Assembly (NCBI RefSeq): GCF_009792795.1 | Contig: NZ_VKHQ01000005.1 | Span: forward strand, 353,529 to 417,528 | Reading direction: 5' to 3' | Source: Cognatiluteimonas profundi | GTDB lineage: Bacteria > Pseudomonadota > Gammaproteobacteria > Xanthomonadales > Xanthomonadaceae | Length of the DNA: 64,000 bases | Part shown: one piece after another, positions 45,161 through 54,076 of the stretch | Layout of the letters: every line of letters begins with the position of its first letter | How positions within the stretch are numbered: the stretch's first letter is position 1 | Program-made: the position numbers and the translations under genes | The notes under the pieces: model-generated | Told to the model about the DNA's origin: nothing | The model's input: the letters and a program-made list of their open reading frames with translations, nothing else | Databases searched by the model: none

Positions 45161-46033
45161 CTAGCGACGCCGATACAGGCCGCGTTCGAGCATCCATTCC
45201 GCGACGTTGCGGCGCATCCTGCTCACGGCGCCAACCATGCGGGCGAACAGATATTCGGGCCGGCTGATCAGACCCTCCCGCAGCAGCCTGCGGCGCAGTT
45301 CGCGGCGGGCGCGGTGGATCGCCACGAAGTCATCGCTCAGGCCGACGGCGCCGTGTTCGCGCTCGTTCCAGATCGCCAGCACCTGGTTGATCCTGGCGCA
45401 GCGATGGCCGGAAAAGACGATCCGCGACCACAGCAGGTAATCCTCGGAGTGCGAGAAGTCCGTGTCGAAACGAAACGGCAGGTCGCGACGCAGCACCACC
45501 GACGCCGTCGGGAAGGGATTGTGGAACAGCAACCTGCGCCGACCGACGATCTGCGTCTGCAGTGGCGTCTGCAGCCCGGGCATCGGCGTGCCGCGTGGGC
45601 GCTTGACCATCTCGTGCGCGATCAGCGCGATGTCGGGATCCGCCTGCAGTGCCGCCATCTGCAGCTCGAGTTTCTGCGTTCCCCACGTATCGTCCGCATC
45701 GAGGAACGCGATGTACGCCTGTCCGGCGTGATCCCAGCCCGCATTGCGCGCCAGCGACGGACCACCGTTGGCCGGCATGGCGATCACCTTGATCCAGCCA
45801 GGCGCATGCGCGTCGGCGATCCGGTGCAGGTGTGCCAGGGTGTCGTCGCCGCTGCCGTCTTCCACCAGCAGGACTTCGGCTGGCCGCACTGTCTGCGCCA
45901 CGATGGAAGCAACGGCGTCGTCGATCGTCGCCCTGCAGCGATAGCACGGAACGATGACGCTGACCGGGGCGCGCGTCGCCGCCACCGAGCCGACATCCGG
46001 AAGGACTGGTCGGGTTTTCAATGCAACGTGCAT
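45161..46033 (-). CDS. GT2 family glycosyltransferase
   Basis: A 290-residue GT-A glycosyltransferase. The catalytic core is visible as VSVIVPCYRCRATIDDA, EVLLVEDGSGDDT (nucleotide binding) and AYIAFLDADDTWG (metal-binding DxD). C-terminal residues are basic (LLREGLISRPEYLFARM). ATG 46031-46033 is chosen because the paralogue at 57156-58016 has a homologous N-terminus (MHVALKTRP vs MSVQARVRP); a GTG at 46096 is an alternative. It probably acts on a surface glycan; the sulfotransferase gene is divergent from it. Confidence 0.9.
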   Translation of the reverse strand: MHVALKTRPVLPDVGSVAATRAPVSVIVPCYRCRATIDDAVASIVAQTVRPAEVLLVEDGSGDDTLAHLHRIADAHAPGWIKVIAMPANGGPSLARNAGWDHAGQAYIAFLDADDTWGTQKLELQMAALQADPDIALIAHEMVKRPRGTPMPGLQTPLQTQIVGRRRLLFHNPFPTASVVLRRDLPFRFDTDFSHSEDYLLWSRIVFSGHRCARINQVLAIWNEREHGAVGLSDDFVAIHRARRELRRRLLREGLISRPEYLFARMVGAVSRMRRNVAEWMLERGLYRRR

Positions 46034-46371
46034 GGCCGGTTTCCAGAAGCCTTCGGCAGCCAACGGCGTCCGCAGCGCACTTGTTGTCTTCTCCACGTGG
46101 GCCTCATCGGGCTGCGATCATGGGTTTCGGCACGGCAAATCTGAACGGGGATAATCTGCACCCCCGCATGTGAAGGATTCATGGACTGCTGCGGGGATGC
46201 CCTCGAATCGGCCAGCAGACGCATGCGCGAAGCCGTTGCGGGAAGCGTGATCGGACCGATCACGCCACGCAGGCATCATTCGACTTGAACTGGACAGTGC
46301 GCCACGCCGTTGGCCAACGGGAGCGGCGGCCGGGGCGGGTTGGCTGCCGTGCATGGGTCGACAAAACGTGA

Positions 46372-47217
46372 ATGACAACAACGGGGTTTTGCATGTTCGT
46401 GTCCGACAGGATCGTGTTCGTGGAATTGCAGAAGACCGGATGCACCCACATCCGCAACCTGCTCAAGGAGATCGTCGGCGGTGAGTTCGTCGAGCGGCAT
46501 ATCCAGGCCGATCCCCGCCTGTTCGTCGATGGGCGGTCCTTCCTCGGATCGGTGAGGGATCCATGGGACTGGTACGTGTCGCTGTGGGCCTACAGCTGCG
46601 ACAGCAAGGGAGATTTCTTCGACAACGTCACCACGCAGGGCATCCGGTTGCGCAAGCGTGGCTGGCGGCTGCGTCCCTACGCATTGCTCATCGAAACCCT
46701 GCAAAGCCGTCCCAATTGGCATGCCGCGCAATGGAAGCGCACCTTCCGCGACATCAACGACGCCGGTGCATTCCGCGAATGGCTGTACATGCTCAACGAC
46801 CAGGCGTACTGGGCCGACGTCGGCGAAGGCTATTGGCGCTGTCCCCTGAACCGCTTCGCGGGATTGCTGACCTACCGCTACATGAAGCTCTTCACCTGCA
46901 GGACCGGCGAGCTCGACGTGCTGCGCGCCGTGCGCACGCCCGAACAGCTGGCCGCGCATGAAGACAAGCACTCGTTCATCGACCATTTCATCCGCAACGA
47001 GCACCTGGAGTCCGACCTGCTCGCGGCATTGCAGCGCATGCAGGTGGCAGTCCCGCCCGACATGCAGGCCAGGCTGGTTTCGGCGCCCAGGACCAACACC
47101 TCGTCGAAGAAGCACGGCCCCGGCTATTACTACGACGCGGCAACCGAGCAGCTGGTCGGCGAGCGCGACCGGCACATCATCGACAAGTTCGGTTACACCG
47201 CGCCGAGCGCACGCTAG
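46372..47217 (+). CDS. Sulfotransferase-family protein
   Basis: A 281-residue soluble protein. The PAPS 5'-phosphosulphate site is visible as VFVELQKTGCTHIRNLL, and the 3'-phosphate-binding region as LGSVRDPWDWYVSLW. Such enzymes transfer sulphate to glycans or small molecules. The start may instead be ATG 46393 (MFVSDRIVF), preceded by GGGG. It is divergent from the GT2 gene, so a joint role in glycan modification is plausible but not shown. Confidence 0.8.
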   Translation: MTTTGFCMFVSDRIVFVELQKTGCTHIRNLLKEIVGGEFVERHIQADPRLFVDGRSFLGSVRDPWDWYVSLWAYSCDSKGDFFDNVTTQGIRLRKRGWRLRPYALLIETLQSRPNWHAAQWKRTFRDINDAGAFREWLYMLNDQAYWADVGEGYWRCPLNRFAGLLTYRYMKLFTCRTGELDVLRAVRTPEQLAAHEDKHSFIDHFIRNEHLESDLLAALQRMQVAVPPDMQARLVSAPRTNTSSKKHGPGYYYDAATEQLVGERDRHIIDKFGYTAPSAR

Positions 47218-47351
47218 CCGGCGCACGCAGCACACGGTGGAACAACCAGGCTCCGGCCCGACCAGGGGCGCGTACCTGCATGCGTCATGCAAGTGACCGA
47301 TGACGGTCACGGCCAAGTCATGGCGCGCTCCTAGCGTGGCGGCGATCCGCT

Positions 47352-47374
47352 CACCGACGCAGCGTGCGTCGGTG
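47352..47374. promoter_or_regulatory. Perfect 10-bp hairpin/dyad in the leader of the phosphoesterase gene
   Basis: CACCGACGCA (47352-47361) and TGCGTCGGTG (47365-47374) are exact inverted repeats around GCG, 30 nt before the ATG of the next gene. It could be an operator dyad or an RNA hairpin in the 5' leader; no T-tract follows. Confidence 0.4.
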
Positions 47375-47403
47375 TCCGCGGACATTCCCCCACAAGGACC
47401 AAC

Positions 47404-48660
47404 ATGAAGACGTTCGTCGCATTGACGCTGCTCGCTACCGCAGTGGCCGGATCGGCAGTGGCTGCCGAAGGCCCGGTGCCCAAGGGCATCCCGCACCTGG
47501 ATCACGTGTACCTGGTCATGATGGAAAACCACGGCTACACCCAGCTGCTGGACAACCCGAACGCGCCGTACATCAACCACCTGGCGCGCAGCGCGAACCT
47601 GGCCACCAATTATTTCGCCATCGCCCATCCCAGCCTGACCAACTACCTGGAAATCGTCGGCGGATCGAACTTCGGCGTGCTGAACGACAACAATCCCGCC
47701 TGGCACGACAACGCCTGCATCCCCAACCTTGCCAGCGGTATCGCCGCCACCGAGCATCCGTCCAGCCCCGGCCCGATCTGCCCGATCGCCGGCATCGGCA
47801 CCGAAGCCGCCACGCCCGCGCTGGATCTCACCAACGCGAGCCAGGGGCTGCCAGGCAGCATCAACATCGATGGCACCATGGCGATCGCCGCCTCCCACGA
47901 CATCGTCGGCAAGACCATCGCCGACCAGCTGGTCGCACGCGGAATGCGCTGGAAGAGCTACCAGGAAAGCCTGCCGCCGGTCGGCGCCGACAACGTCAAC
48001 GTCAGCGATGGCGTCTTCGACAACACCACCGACTTCAGCGCGATCCACCCGACGCTCAACCCGCCGCTGTCGGCGGCCGGAATCGTGGCGCTGTACGCGG
48101 TCAAGCACAATCCGTTCGTCTATTTCCGCAGCACGCAGCGCGGCAGCAACCGCGCCAACAGCACGCTGAACAGCGTCGGCTTCGACGGCGCCTACGGCCT
48201 GTATTCGGACCTGCAGGCGGAGCACATGCCGGCCTTTGCCTTCATCGCGCCCAACCAGTGCAACGACCAGCACGGACGCGGCAACGGCGGGCCCTTCTGC
48301 AACTACGATCCCAGCGGCGACGGCACGCAGGCCGGCCTGAACCCCGCGCTGATCTACCGCGGCGACGTGAGCGTGCAGACCATCGTCGAGTCGATCAAGG
48401 CGTCGCCGTCCTGGAACGAGGGCAGGAACGCCATCGTCGTCGTCTGGGATGAGAACGACTACAGCACCGCGCCCAACACCAACCAGGTGATGATGATCGT
48501 CGACACCAACTATGCAGCCGGCGGCAAACGCAGCATGCGTCGCTACACCCACTACTCGCTGCTCAAGACGCTCGAGGCCGGCTTCGGCCTGCCCTGCCTC
48601 AATCACGCCTGCGACGCCAATGTGCCGGTGATGAGCGACCTGTTCGCAAGCAGGCGATAA
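47404..48660 (+). CDS. Secreted phosphoesterase (AcpA/phospholipase C superfamily)
   Basis: A 418-residue exported enzyme (signal MKTFVALTLLATAVAGSAVA). Motifs of the PF04185 phosphoesterase family are DHVYLVMMENHGYTQLL (nucleophile region), FAIAHPSLTNYLEIVGG and VVVWDENDYST near the C-terminus, with metal-binding Asp/Glu/His. Likely an acid phosphatase or phospholipase-type enzyme acting outside the cytoplasm; the substrate is unknown. A strong bidirectional terminator follows. Confidence 0.88.
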   Translation: MKTFVALTLLATAVAGSAVAAEGPVPKGIPHLDHVYLVMMENHGYTQLLDNPNAPYINHLARSANLATNYFAIAHPSLTNYLEIVGGSNFGVLNDNNPAWHDNACIPNLASGIAATEHPSSPGPICPIAGIGTEAATPALDLTNASQGLPGSINIDGTMAIAASHDIVGKTIADQLVARGMRWKSYQESLPPVGADNVNVSDGVFDNTTDFSAIHPTLNPPLSAAGIVALYAVKHNPFVYFRSTQRGSNRANSTLNSVGFDGAYGLYSDLQAEHMPAFAFIAPNQCNDQHGRGNGGPFCNYDPSGDGTQAGLNPALIYRGDVSVQTIVESIKASPSWNEGRNAIVVVWDENDYSTAPNTNQVMMIVDTNYAAGGKRSMRRYTHYSLLKTLEAGFGLPCLNHACDANVPVMSDLFASRR

Positions 48661-48693
48661 GCGTCGGCCGACAGCGGTACCAGGTGCCATAAA

Positions 48694-48726
48694 GGAACGG
48701 CGACCTTGCGGTCGCCGTTCCTCCTT
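48694..48726. terminator. Bidirectional rho-independent terminator
   Basis: GGAACGGCGACC (48694-48705) and GGTCGCCGTTCC (48710-48721) form a perfect 12-bp stem with a TTGC loop. TCCTT follows on the plus strand and AAA precedes it (T's on the minus strand). It separates the convergent phosphoesterase and beta-helix genes. Confidence 0.88.
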
Positions 48727-48731
48727 GGTGG

Positions 48732-49895
48732 CTAGAGGAACGTATTCGTGTCCACCCGGATATCCGACGCCGCGTCCTGGACCAGGATGTCCCGCGCGAC
48801 ACGTGGGCTGGCGCCCTTGATGGAAGCAGCAATCCCCGGTCGGGGCATCTTCCCCGACCGGTTGTTGGCGAAGGTGTTGCGACCGATGCTGCAGTCGCTG
48901 CTGTCGTTCTTGACCAGCAAGCCGGTCGATCCGTTGTCGCGGATGCTGTTGCCGATGATGCTGGCTGTCGCGCAACCGTCGAGCACCACGCCGCAACTGC
49001 GATTGTCCTGGATCGTGCAGTCCTCGATGGTGACGTTGCGCGTGCGCTTGTAGGCGAGGATCCCGTAGGCCGCGTTGTCGTGGATCCGGCAGTTCTGGAT
49101 GTGCACGTTGCTCGCAAAGTCGGGCTTGTCCGGTTCGATGTCGATCCCGCACTGCGGCGCGGTCCCTGCGGTGTGGCTGAACTCCGAGTTGGTGACCCGC
49201 ACGTCACGCGATCCGGTAATCGACAGGCCCTGTCGGCGGTTGCCGGTCGAGACGACGCCGTCGATGACCACGTCGCTGCTGAGCACTTTCGGGCCGCCGC
49301 CCTTGGGTTTCCTGCCGCCGATGCAGATGCCGTCGCCCCAGCAGTCGGAGATCTGCATATCGCGCACCGTGACCCGCGATGCGCCGACGATCTGGATGCC
49401 ATGGCCCCATTCGCCGGTGGTGCCGAGGTGTCTGTCGCGTTCGCCGACGATGCGACCGCCCGAAACTTCCACGTCATCCACCAGCAGGATCCAGAGCACG
49501 TAGGCGCGGTCGGCGGCATTGGGCTTGGCGACCAGCCTGGCGTCCGGCGCCAATTGCAGGTGCATCCGGCCACGCAGGCGCACGCTCTGGAGTGGGTCGA
49601 TCAAATAGGTCCCCGAAGGCACCTCGACGGTACCGCCGTCGGCGGGCAGCGCATCGATCGCACGCTGGAAGGCCGCCGTGTCGTCCTGCACGCCATCGCC
49701 CTGCGCGCCATGCTGGCGCACATCGATCCGCGTGGCACCGCGCGCCCGGCCTGGCGGTGCGTCCGGCGACAGCGGGGCTGGCGACGGCGCGGCCGCAGAC
49801 GTCGGCACCGGCGCCGACGCGGCCTTGCATCCGGGCAGCATTGCCAACAATGCCATCCCGATCGCGCCGCCCAGGAAATCGCGACGTGCGTTCAT
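48732..49895 (-). CDS. Tat-exported right-handed beta-helix lipoprotein
   Basis: A 387-residue protein with a twin-arginine signal (NARRDFLGG) leading to a lipobox-like LPGC. The mature part starts with a pectate-lyase-type cap (IDVRQHGAQGDGVQDDTAAF) and then repeated beta-helix coils (VSTGNRRQGLSITGS, IHDNAAYGILAYKRT, IQDNRSCGVVLDGC, IRDNGSTGLLVKND). These folds bind or cleave polysaccharides; no catalytic triad is assigned. ATG 49893-49895 is chosen because the RR motif follows at once. Confidence 0.88.
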   Translation of the reverse strand: MNARRDFLGGAIGMALLAMLPGCKAASAPVPTSAAAPSPAPLSPDAPPGRARGATRIDVRQHGAQGDGVQDDTAAFQRAIDALPADGGTVEVPSGTYLIDPLQSVRLRGRMHLQLAPDARLVAKPNAADRAYVLWILLVDDVEVSGGRIVGERDRHLGTTGEWGHGIQIVGASRVTVRDMQISDCWGDGICIGGRKPKGGGPKVLSSDVVIDGVVSTGNRRQGLSITGSRDVRVTNSEFSHTAGTAPQCGIDIEPDKPDFASNVHIQNCRIHDNAAYGILAYKRTRNVTIEDCTIQDNRSCGVVLDGCATASIIGNSIRDNGSTGLLVKNDSSDCSIGRNTFANNRSGKMPRPGIAASIKGASPRVARDILVQDAASDIRVDTNTFL

Positions 49896-50125
49896 CGGTG
49901 CGTGCGCCGGGGCAGGCAGCGGATCGGCAACGCAATGTGGGCAACTTCCATGACGACGATCCTTGCCGGGTCCGGGGCACCGGCGATCCATGGAATACGG
50001 TCGCCAGCAGATCGAAGTTCCCCATATGACCCGTTAGCGCGGTGTCGTTGTCGGCCCGGCCGGCCGCCCCGCCCGTTATGCTCGGCATACGACGCGGGGG
50101 CGTCGACCACACTGGGGAGCGGCAC

Positions 50126-51037
50126 ATGGCAACACGATCGAACGGTCCGTTGGCTGGCTTCGACTGGCTCAAGCGCGGCATCAACGTGGGTTACGGCAAT
50201 CCGAAGGCCTTGTTCGGCGGCGCGGCCTTCCTGCTGCTGCTGTGCCTGTTGCCGACTGTGATCACGATGCCGATGCAGTTCGGCGCACTGCGCACCGGTA
50301 CGCCGGCCAGCCCGGCGACCTTCGGCTGGATCATGGCGATCTCCGCCATCGGTGGCCTGCTGCTGGTGCCGCTGTACGCCGGCTACCTGCGCGTGATCGA
50401 TGCGGCCGAACGCGGATTGCCGGTGCGCGCGCGCGACATCTTCCAGCCGTATCGCCAGGGCGACGCATTGCGCCTGATTGGTTACGGCCTGGCGATGGCG
50501 GTGGTCTACATCGCTGCATTCGGCGCCGTCATCGCCGCGACCGGCGGTGGCATCGCACGCTGGTACATGCAGGCCATGACCGCGCAGGCCAACCACCAGC
50601 CGCCGCCAACGACGCTGCCCGACGGTTTCGGAGTCGCCTTCGCCCTTTTCCTGGTGGTCGGCCTCTTCATGATGGGCGTCTATGCGATCAGCCTGGGACA
50701 GGTCGCGCTGGGCCGTCGCAGCGTCTTCGGCGCCATCGGCGACGGCCTGCTGGGCGCGGTGAAGAACGTGCTGCCACTGCTCGTGTTTGTCGTGAGCTCG
50801 GTGGTCGCGTGGATCGTGCTGGCCATCGTGGTCGTGCTGCTGGTCGGCCTGTTCGCCCTGCTGGGCAAGCTGGTGGGCGCGTGGCTGGTGATGGTCCTGA
50901 TGGTCCTGATGATCCCGCTGTACCTGGCGATGATGCTGACGCTCTTCGCGGTGATGTTCGGGGTGATGTACTACCTGTGGCGCGATGTCTGCGGCGACGA
51001 CAGCGTGCCCGCCGCGGCGCAGTCGATCGCGGCCTGA
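50126..51037 (+). CDS. BPSS1780-like integral membrane protein
   Basis: A 303-residue protein with six hydrophobic helices (for example ALFGGAAFLLLLCLLPTVIT; VLPLLVFVVSSVVAWIVLAIV) and a helix pair around residues 85-130 (YLRVIDAAERGLPVRARDIF). The overall plan, with a soluble N-terminus WLKRGINVG, is typical of the BPSS1780 membrane family of unknown function. GGGGAG sits before ATG 50126. A perfect terminator follows. Confidence 0.8.
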   Translation: MATRSNGPLAGFDWLKRGINVGYGNPKALFGGAAFLLLLCLLPTVITMPMQFGALRTGTPASPATFGWIMAISAIGGLLLVPLYAGYLRVIDAAERGLPVRARDIFQPYRQGDALRLIGYGLAMAVVYIAAFGAVIAATGGGIARWYMQAMTAQANHQPPPTTLPDGFGVAFALFLVVGLFMMGVYAISLGQVALGRRSVFGAIGDGLLGAVKNVLPLLVFVVSSVVAWIVLAIVVVLLVGLFALLGKLVGAWLVMVLMVLMIPLYLAMMLTLFAVMFGVMYYLWRDVCGDDSVPAAAQSIAA

Positions 51038-51055
51038 GCGACGCCATCGTTGCAT

Positions 51056-51084
51056 GACAAAGGCGGCCATCGGCCGCCTTTGTC
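51056..51084 (+). terminator. Rho-independent-type hairpin after the BPSS1780-like gene
   Basis: GACAAAGGCGGCC (51056-51068) and GGCCGCCTTTGTC (51072-51084) form a perfect 13-bp stem with a 3-nt loop, 19 nt after the stop. Confidence 0.85.
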
Positions 51085-51214
51085 GTTCAAGGCGCGCCGC
51101 CTCCCGGCAACCGCCGCCGGAGCCATGGCAGTGATTGACTGTCTTCTGTCATTTACGCCACCGGCCATGCCTTCGATAGTGCGCTCCCGTCACTGCTTCG
51201 ATCAGGAATCCACC

Positions 51215-52369
51215 GTGCGCACGTCCTCCTTCCCGCTCCGCTCCCGGTCTGTCGTGGCTGCGCTGGCCCTGCTGTGCACCTCGACCGTCGTCGCCGCCGA
51301 TCCACCCGCCATTCCCGCGCTGTCCGCCGTCGCCGGGCATGCCGCGATGGAGCGCATCGCGCCCTGGCGCAGCCGCTTCGGCCGCAGCCGTCCGGTGATC
51401 GCGATCATCGGCAACAACAGCGGCACCGAACTGGTCGATTTCGTGATTCCTTATGGCGTGCTGATGGCATCGGATGCGGCCGACGTGATCACCGTCGCGA
51501 CGCACCCCGGCCCGCTCACCATGCGTCCGGCATTGACGCTGCAAGCGCAGACGACGGCACGCGACTTCAACGCGCGGTATCCCGATGGCGCCGACTACGT
51601 GATCGTGCCGGCGATGGTCGATCGCAACGACCCGGTCCTGCTCGGCTGGATCGCCGGACAGAGCCGGCGCGGCGCCACCACGGTCAGCATCTGCGATGGC
51701 GCGCTGGCGAATGCCGGCGTGTCGAACGGGCATGTCGCGACCGCGCACTGGGCGACCGAATCCCTGCGCGCGCAGCAGTATCCCGGCACGCACTGGGTGA
51801 AGGACACGCGTTACGTCGCCGACGGCCGGGTCGTGTCCAGCGCCGGCATCAGCGCCGCGATGCCGACGTCGCTCGCGCTGGTCGAAGCGATCGCGGGGCA
51901 CGCGCGCGCGGCCGCGGTCGCGGCAGGACTTGGTGTCGCCGACTGGAGCGCGCAGCACGACAGCGACGCGTTCCAGCCGCGCCTGGGCGTCAACCTGCGC
52001 GGCTTCGCGGCGACCAACTACACCAACCACTGGTTCCATTCCATGCAGCACGTCGGCGTGCCGGTCACGGCGGGCATGGACGAGATCGCCTTGGCGATCA
52101 CCGCCGATGCGTATTCGCGCACCGGTCGCAGCCATGCGATGGCGCTGGCTGCGTCGAAGGACCCGGTGACGACGCGCCATGGCCTGGTGCTGCTGCCGGA
52201 TCGCGTGCTGGGCGACGCGGCTGCGCTGGACGTCGTGCTGCCGGCCCTGCAGCCGGCTCCGTCCGCGCAGGCGTTCGACACGGTGCTGGCGTCGATCGCC
52301 GGGCGCTACGGCCGCAACACCGCCTTTGGCGTGGCACTGGACTTCGAGTACCCCGGGTTCCATAACTAA
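51215..52369 (+). CDS. Exported DJ-1/PfpI-family protein
   Basis: A 384-residue protein with a signal peptide (RSVVAALALLCTSTVVAAD) and a class I GATase-like domain (PVIAIIGNNSGTELVDFVIPYGVL; nucleophile Cys in VSICDGALANAG). The C-terminal part has ADAYSRTGRSH and GVALDFEYPGF. The start is GTG 51215, chosen because AGGA lies 8 nt upstream. It is 5 bp before the GlxA-type regulator and probably under its control. Confidence 0.85.
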   Translation: MRTSSFPLRSRSVVAALALLCTSTVVAADPPAIPALSAVAGHAAMERIAPWRSRFGRSRPVIAIIGNNSGTELVDFVIPYGVLMASDAADVITVATHPGPLTMRPALTLQAQTTARDFNARYPDGADYVIVPAMVDRNDPVLLGWIAGQSRRGATTVSICDGALANAGVSNGHVATAHWATESLRAQQYPGTHWVKDTRYVADGRVVSSAGISAAMPTSLALVEAIAGHARAAAVAAGLGVADWSAQHDSDAFQPRLGVNLRGFAATNYTNHWFHSMQHVGVPVTAGMDEIALAITADAYSRTGRSHAMALAASKDPVTTRHGLVLLPDRVLGDAAALDVVLPALQPAPSAQAFDTVLASIAGRYGRNTAFGVALDFEYPGFHN

Positions 52370-52373
52370 ACGG

Positions 52374-53375
52374 ATGAAGACCGACGCCGTCCGTCCCGAT
52401 GTCCCCGTGCGCGTGGTGCTGCTCGCACACGAGCAGATGAACCTGCTCGACCTCAGCGGCCCGCTGCAGGCGCTGGCCACCGCGCGTCGCGACGGCGACC
52501 GCAACGGGCCGGCGCTGTACGACACCATCGTCGCGTCGGTCGATGGTGGCGCGATCACCACGAGCTGCGGACTGCCGGTGGTGACCGTGGCGCTGTCGTC
52601 GCTCGACGGCGTGGCGATCGACACGCTGATCGCGCCGGGCGGCTGCAAGGGCGATACCTTCCATGCGCCACCGCGACTGGTCGAATGGATCGCGCAACGT
52701 GCGCCGGGCGTGCGCCGCCTGTGCTCGGTGTGCACCGGTGCGTTCCTGCTGGCGGCGGCGGGCCAGCTGGAAGGACGCCAGGTGGCGACGCACTGGGACT
52801 GGGTGACCCGGCTCGGTGCGCAGTATCCGGACATCCACGTCGATGCCGATCGCATCTACATCCAGGACGGACCGGTGTGGACCTCGGCCGGTGTCAGCGC
52901 CGGCATCGACCTGACGCTCGCGCTGATCGAAGCCGACTTCGGCCACCAGGTCGCGATCCAGACCGCACGGCAACTGGTGATGTTCATCAAGCGCTCGGGC
53001 GGGCAATCGCAGTTCAGCGTGCCGCTGGCCGCGCAGCTGCATGACCGCGGCGATTTCGCCGACCTGCACGCGTGGATGGCCGCGCACCTGGCCGACGACC
53101 TGTGCGTGGAACGCCTGGCCGAACACGTCGGCATGTCACCGCGCAACTTCGCCCGCAGCTATGCCAGCAAAGTCGGACGCACGCCGGCCAAAACCGTCGA
53201 CGCCATGCGCCTGGAAGCCGCCTGCCGCGCGCTGGAAGAAACCGAACTGCCGCTGAAATCCATTGCGGCCGCCGCCGGCCACGGCGACGATCAATCCTTG
53301 CGGCGCGCGTTCCAGCGCCAGCTCGGCATCAGCCCAACGCAGTATCGCGAGCGCTTCGCGGCCCGGGGACACTAA
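52374..53375 (+). CDS. GlxA-family transcriptional regulator (DJ-1-like + AraC HTH)
   Basis: A 333-residue regulator: an N-terminal DJ-1/PfpI-like domain (VRVVLLAHEQMNLLDLSGPLQ; RLCSVCTGAFLLAAAG, residues about 10-190) and a C-terminal AraC HTH pair (LCVERLAEHVGMSPRNFARSY; DDQSLRRAFQRQLGISPTQY). It probably senses a small metabolite and activates the adjacent exported DJ-1 gene. The ATG at 52374 lies 5 nt after the upstream stop. Confidence 0.92.
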   Translation: MKTDAVRPDVPVRVVLLAHEQMNLLDLSGPLQALATARRDGDRNGPALYDTIVASVDGGAITTSCGLPVVTVALSSLDGVAIDTLIAPGGCKGDTFHAPPRLVEWIAQRAPGVRRLCSVCTGAFLLAAAGQLEGRQVATHWDWVTRLGAQYPDIHVDADRIYIQDGPVWTSAGVSAGIDLTLALIEADFGHQVAIQTARQLVMFIKRSGGQSQFSVPLAAQLHDRGDFADLHAWMAAHLADDLCVERLAEHVGMSPRNFARSYASKVGRTPAKTVDAMRLEAACRALEETELPLKSIAAAAGHGDDQSLRRAFQRQLGISPTQYRERFAARGH

Positions 53376-53560
53376 GCCGCCCGCGTCGATCACCGTCGAA
53401 GCGACGTCGTCATGCCTGCTCGCACGCGCGCATCGGCCCGGTCGGCCGCCACCCTTCTTGCCCTTGCTCGATCCTCGCCAGGGGCCTTGCCATCGGGACT
53501 CTCGACAAGGGCGCCAACGCCGGGGGTATGCTCCACCATCGCGAACGAAGGGGCCATCGA

Positions 53561-53953
53561 ATGCGCATAGCCAGGGTTCCCGCGCCGAGCACGCGCACAA
53601 CAGGACGACTCACGGCGTTGCTGCTGCTGATGGCCTGCCTGGGTGCCTGCGACCAGACAGCGCCGCGAGGCGCGTCGATCAGCGCAGCAGCGACGGCGAC
53701 GCCCGCATCGGTGACGACGCCGGCACCTCGTCCAGTCGAGTCCGCCGCCAACGCCGCGCTCGCGGTGGCCATCGCGAGCGACCAGGCCGCACGCGCCGCA
53801 CGCGAACAGACCCTGCGCGTGCAGCGGGAGCTGGTCGAACAGCGACGGGCCACGCGCGATGCCGCCCAGCGCGGCAATGGCAACGAGCGCTGCCTGGACG
53901 GGCAGAAGATGCGCCGCGTGGCGAACGGCTGGGTGCAGGCAGGGGCGTGTTGA
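53561..53953 (+). CDS. Small putative lipoprotein
   Basis: A 130-residue exported lipoprotein (lipobox ACLGAC, with LTALLLLMACLGACDQ). A Thr/Pro/Ala-rich linker is followed by a helical Gln/Arg/Ala-rich region (REQTLRVQRELVEQRRATRD) and a C-terminal Cys pair (RCLDGQKMRRVANGW...GAC). GAAGGGG precedes ATG 53561. The family is unknown. Confidence 0.7.
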   Translation: MRIARVPAPSTRTTGRLTALLLLMACLGACDQTAPRGASISAAATATPASVTTPAPRPVESAANAALAVAIASDQAARAAREQTLRVQRELVEQRRATRDAAQRGNGNERCLDGQKMRRVANGWVQAGAC

Positions 53954-54076
53954 GTCGGACGGTCTAGTCAACCGTCAGCGGCAACGCCAATCCCCGCACC
54001 AGCAACCACAGCATCGTCGGGAGCTGTCCGCGACACTATTTCCGATACGGTTGCCGCGGACCGGGAATCGCTCTTC

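Noticed and set aside
46276..49152. A 958-residue open frame on the minus strand
   Set aside because: Antisense to the sulfotransferase and phosphoesterase genes, which carry signal peptide and family motifs; the shadow product has none.
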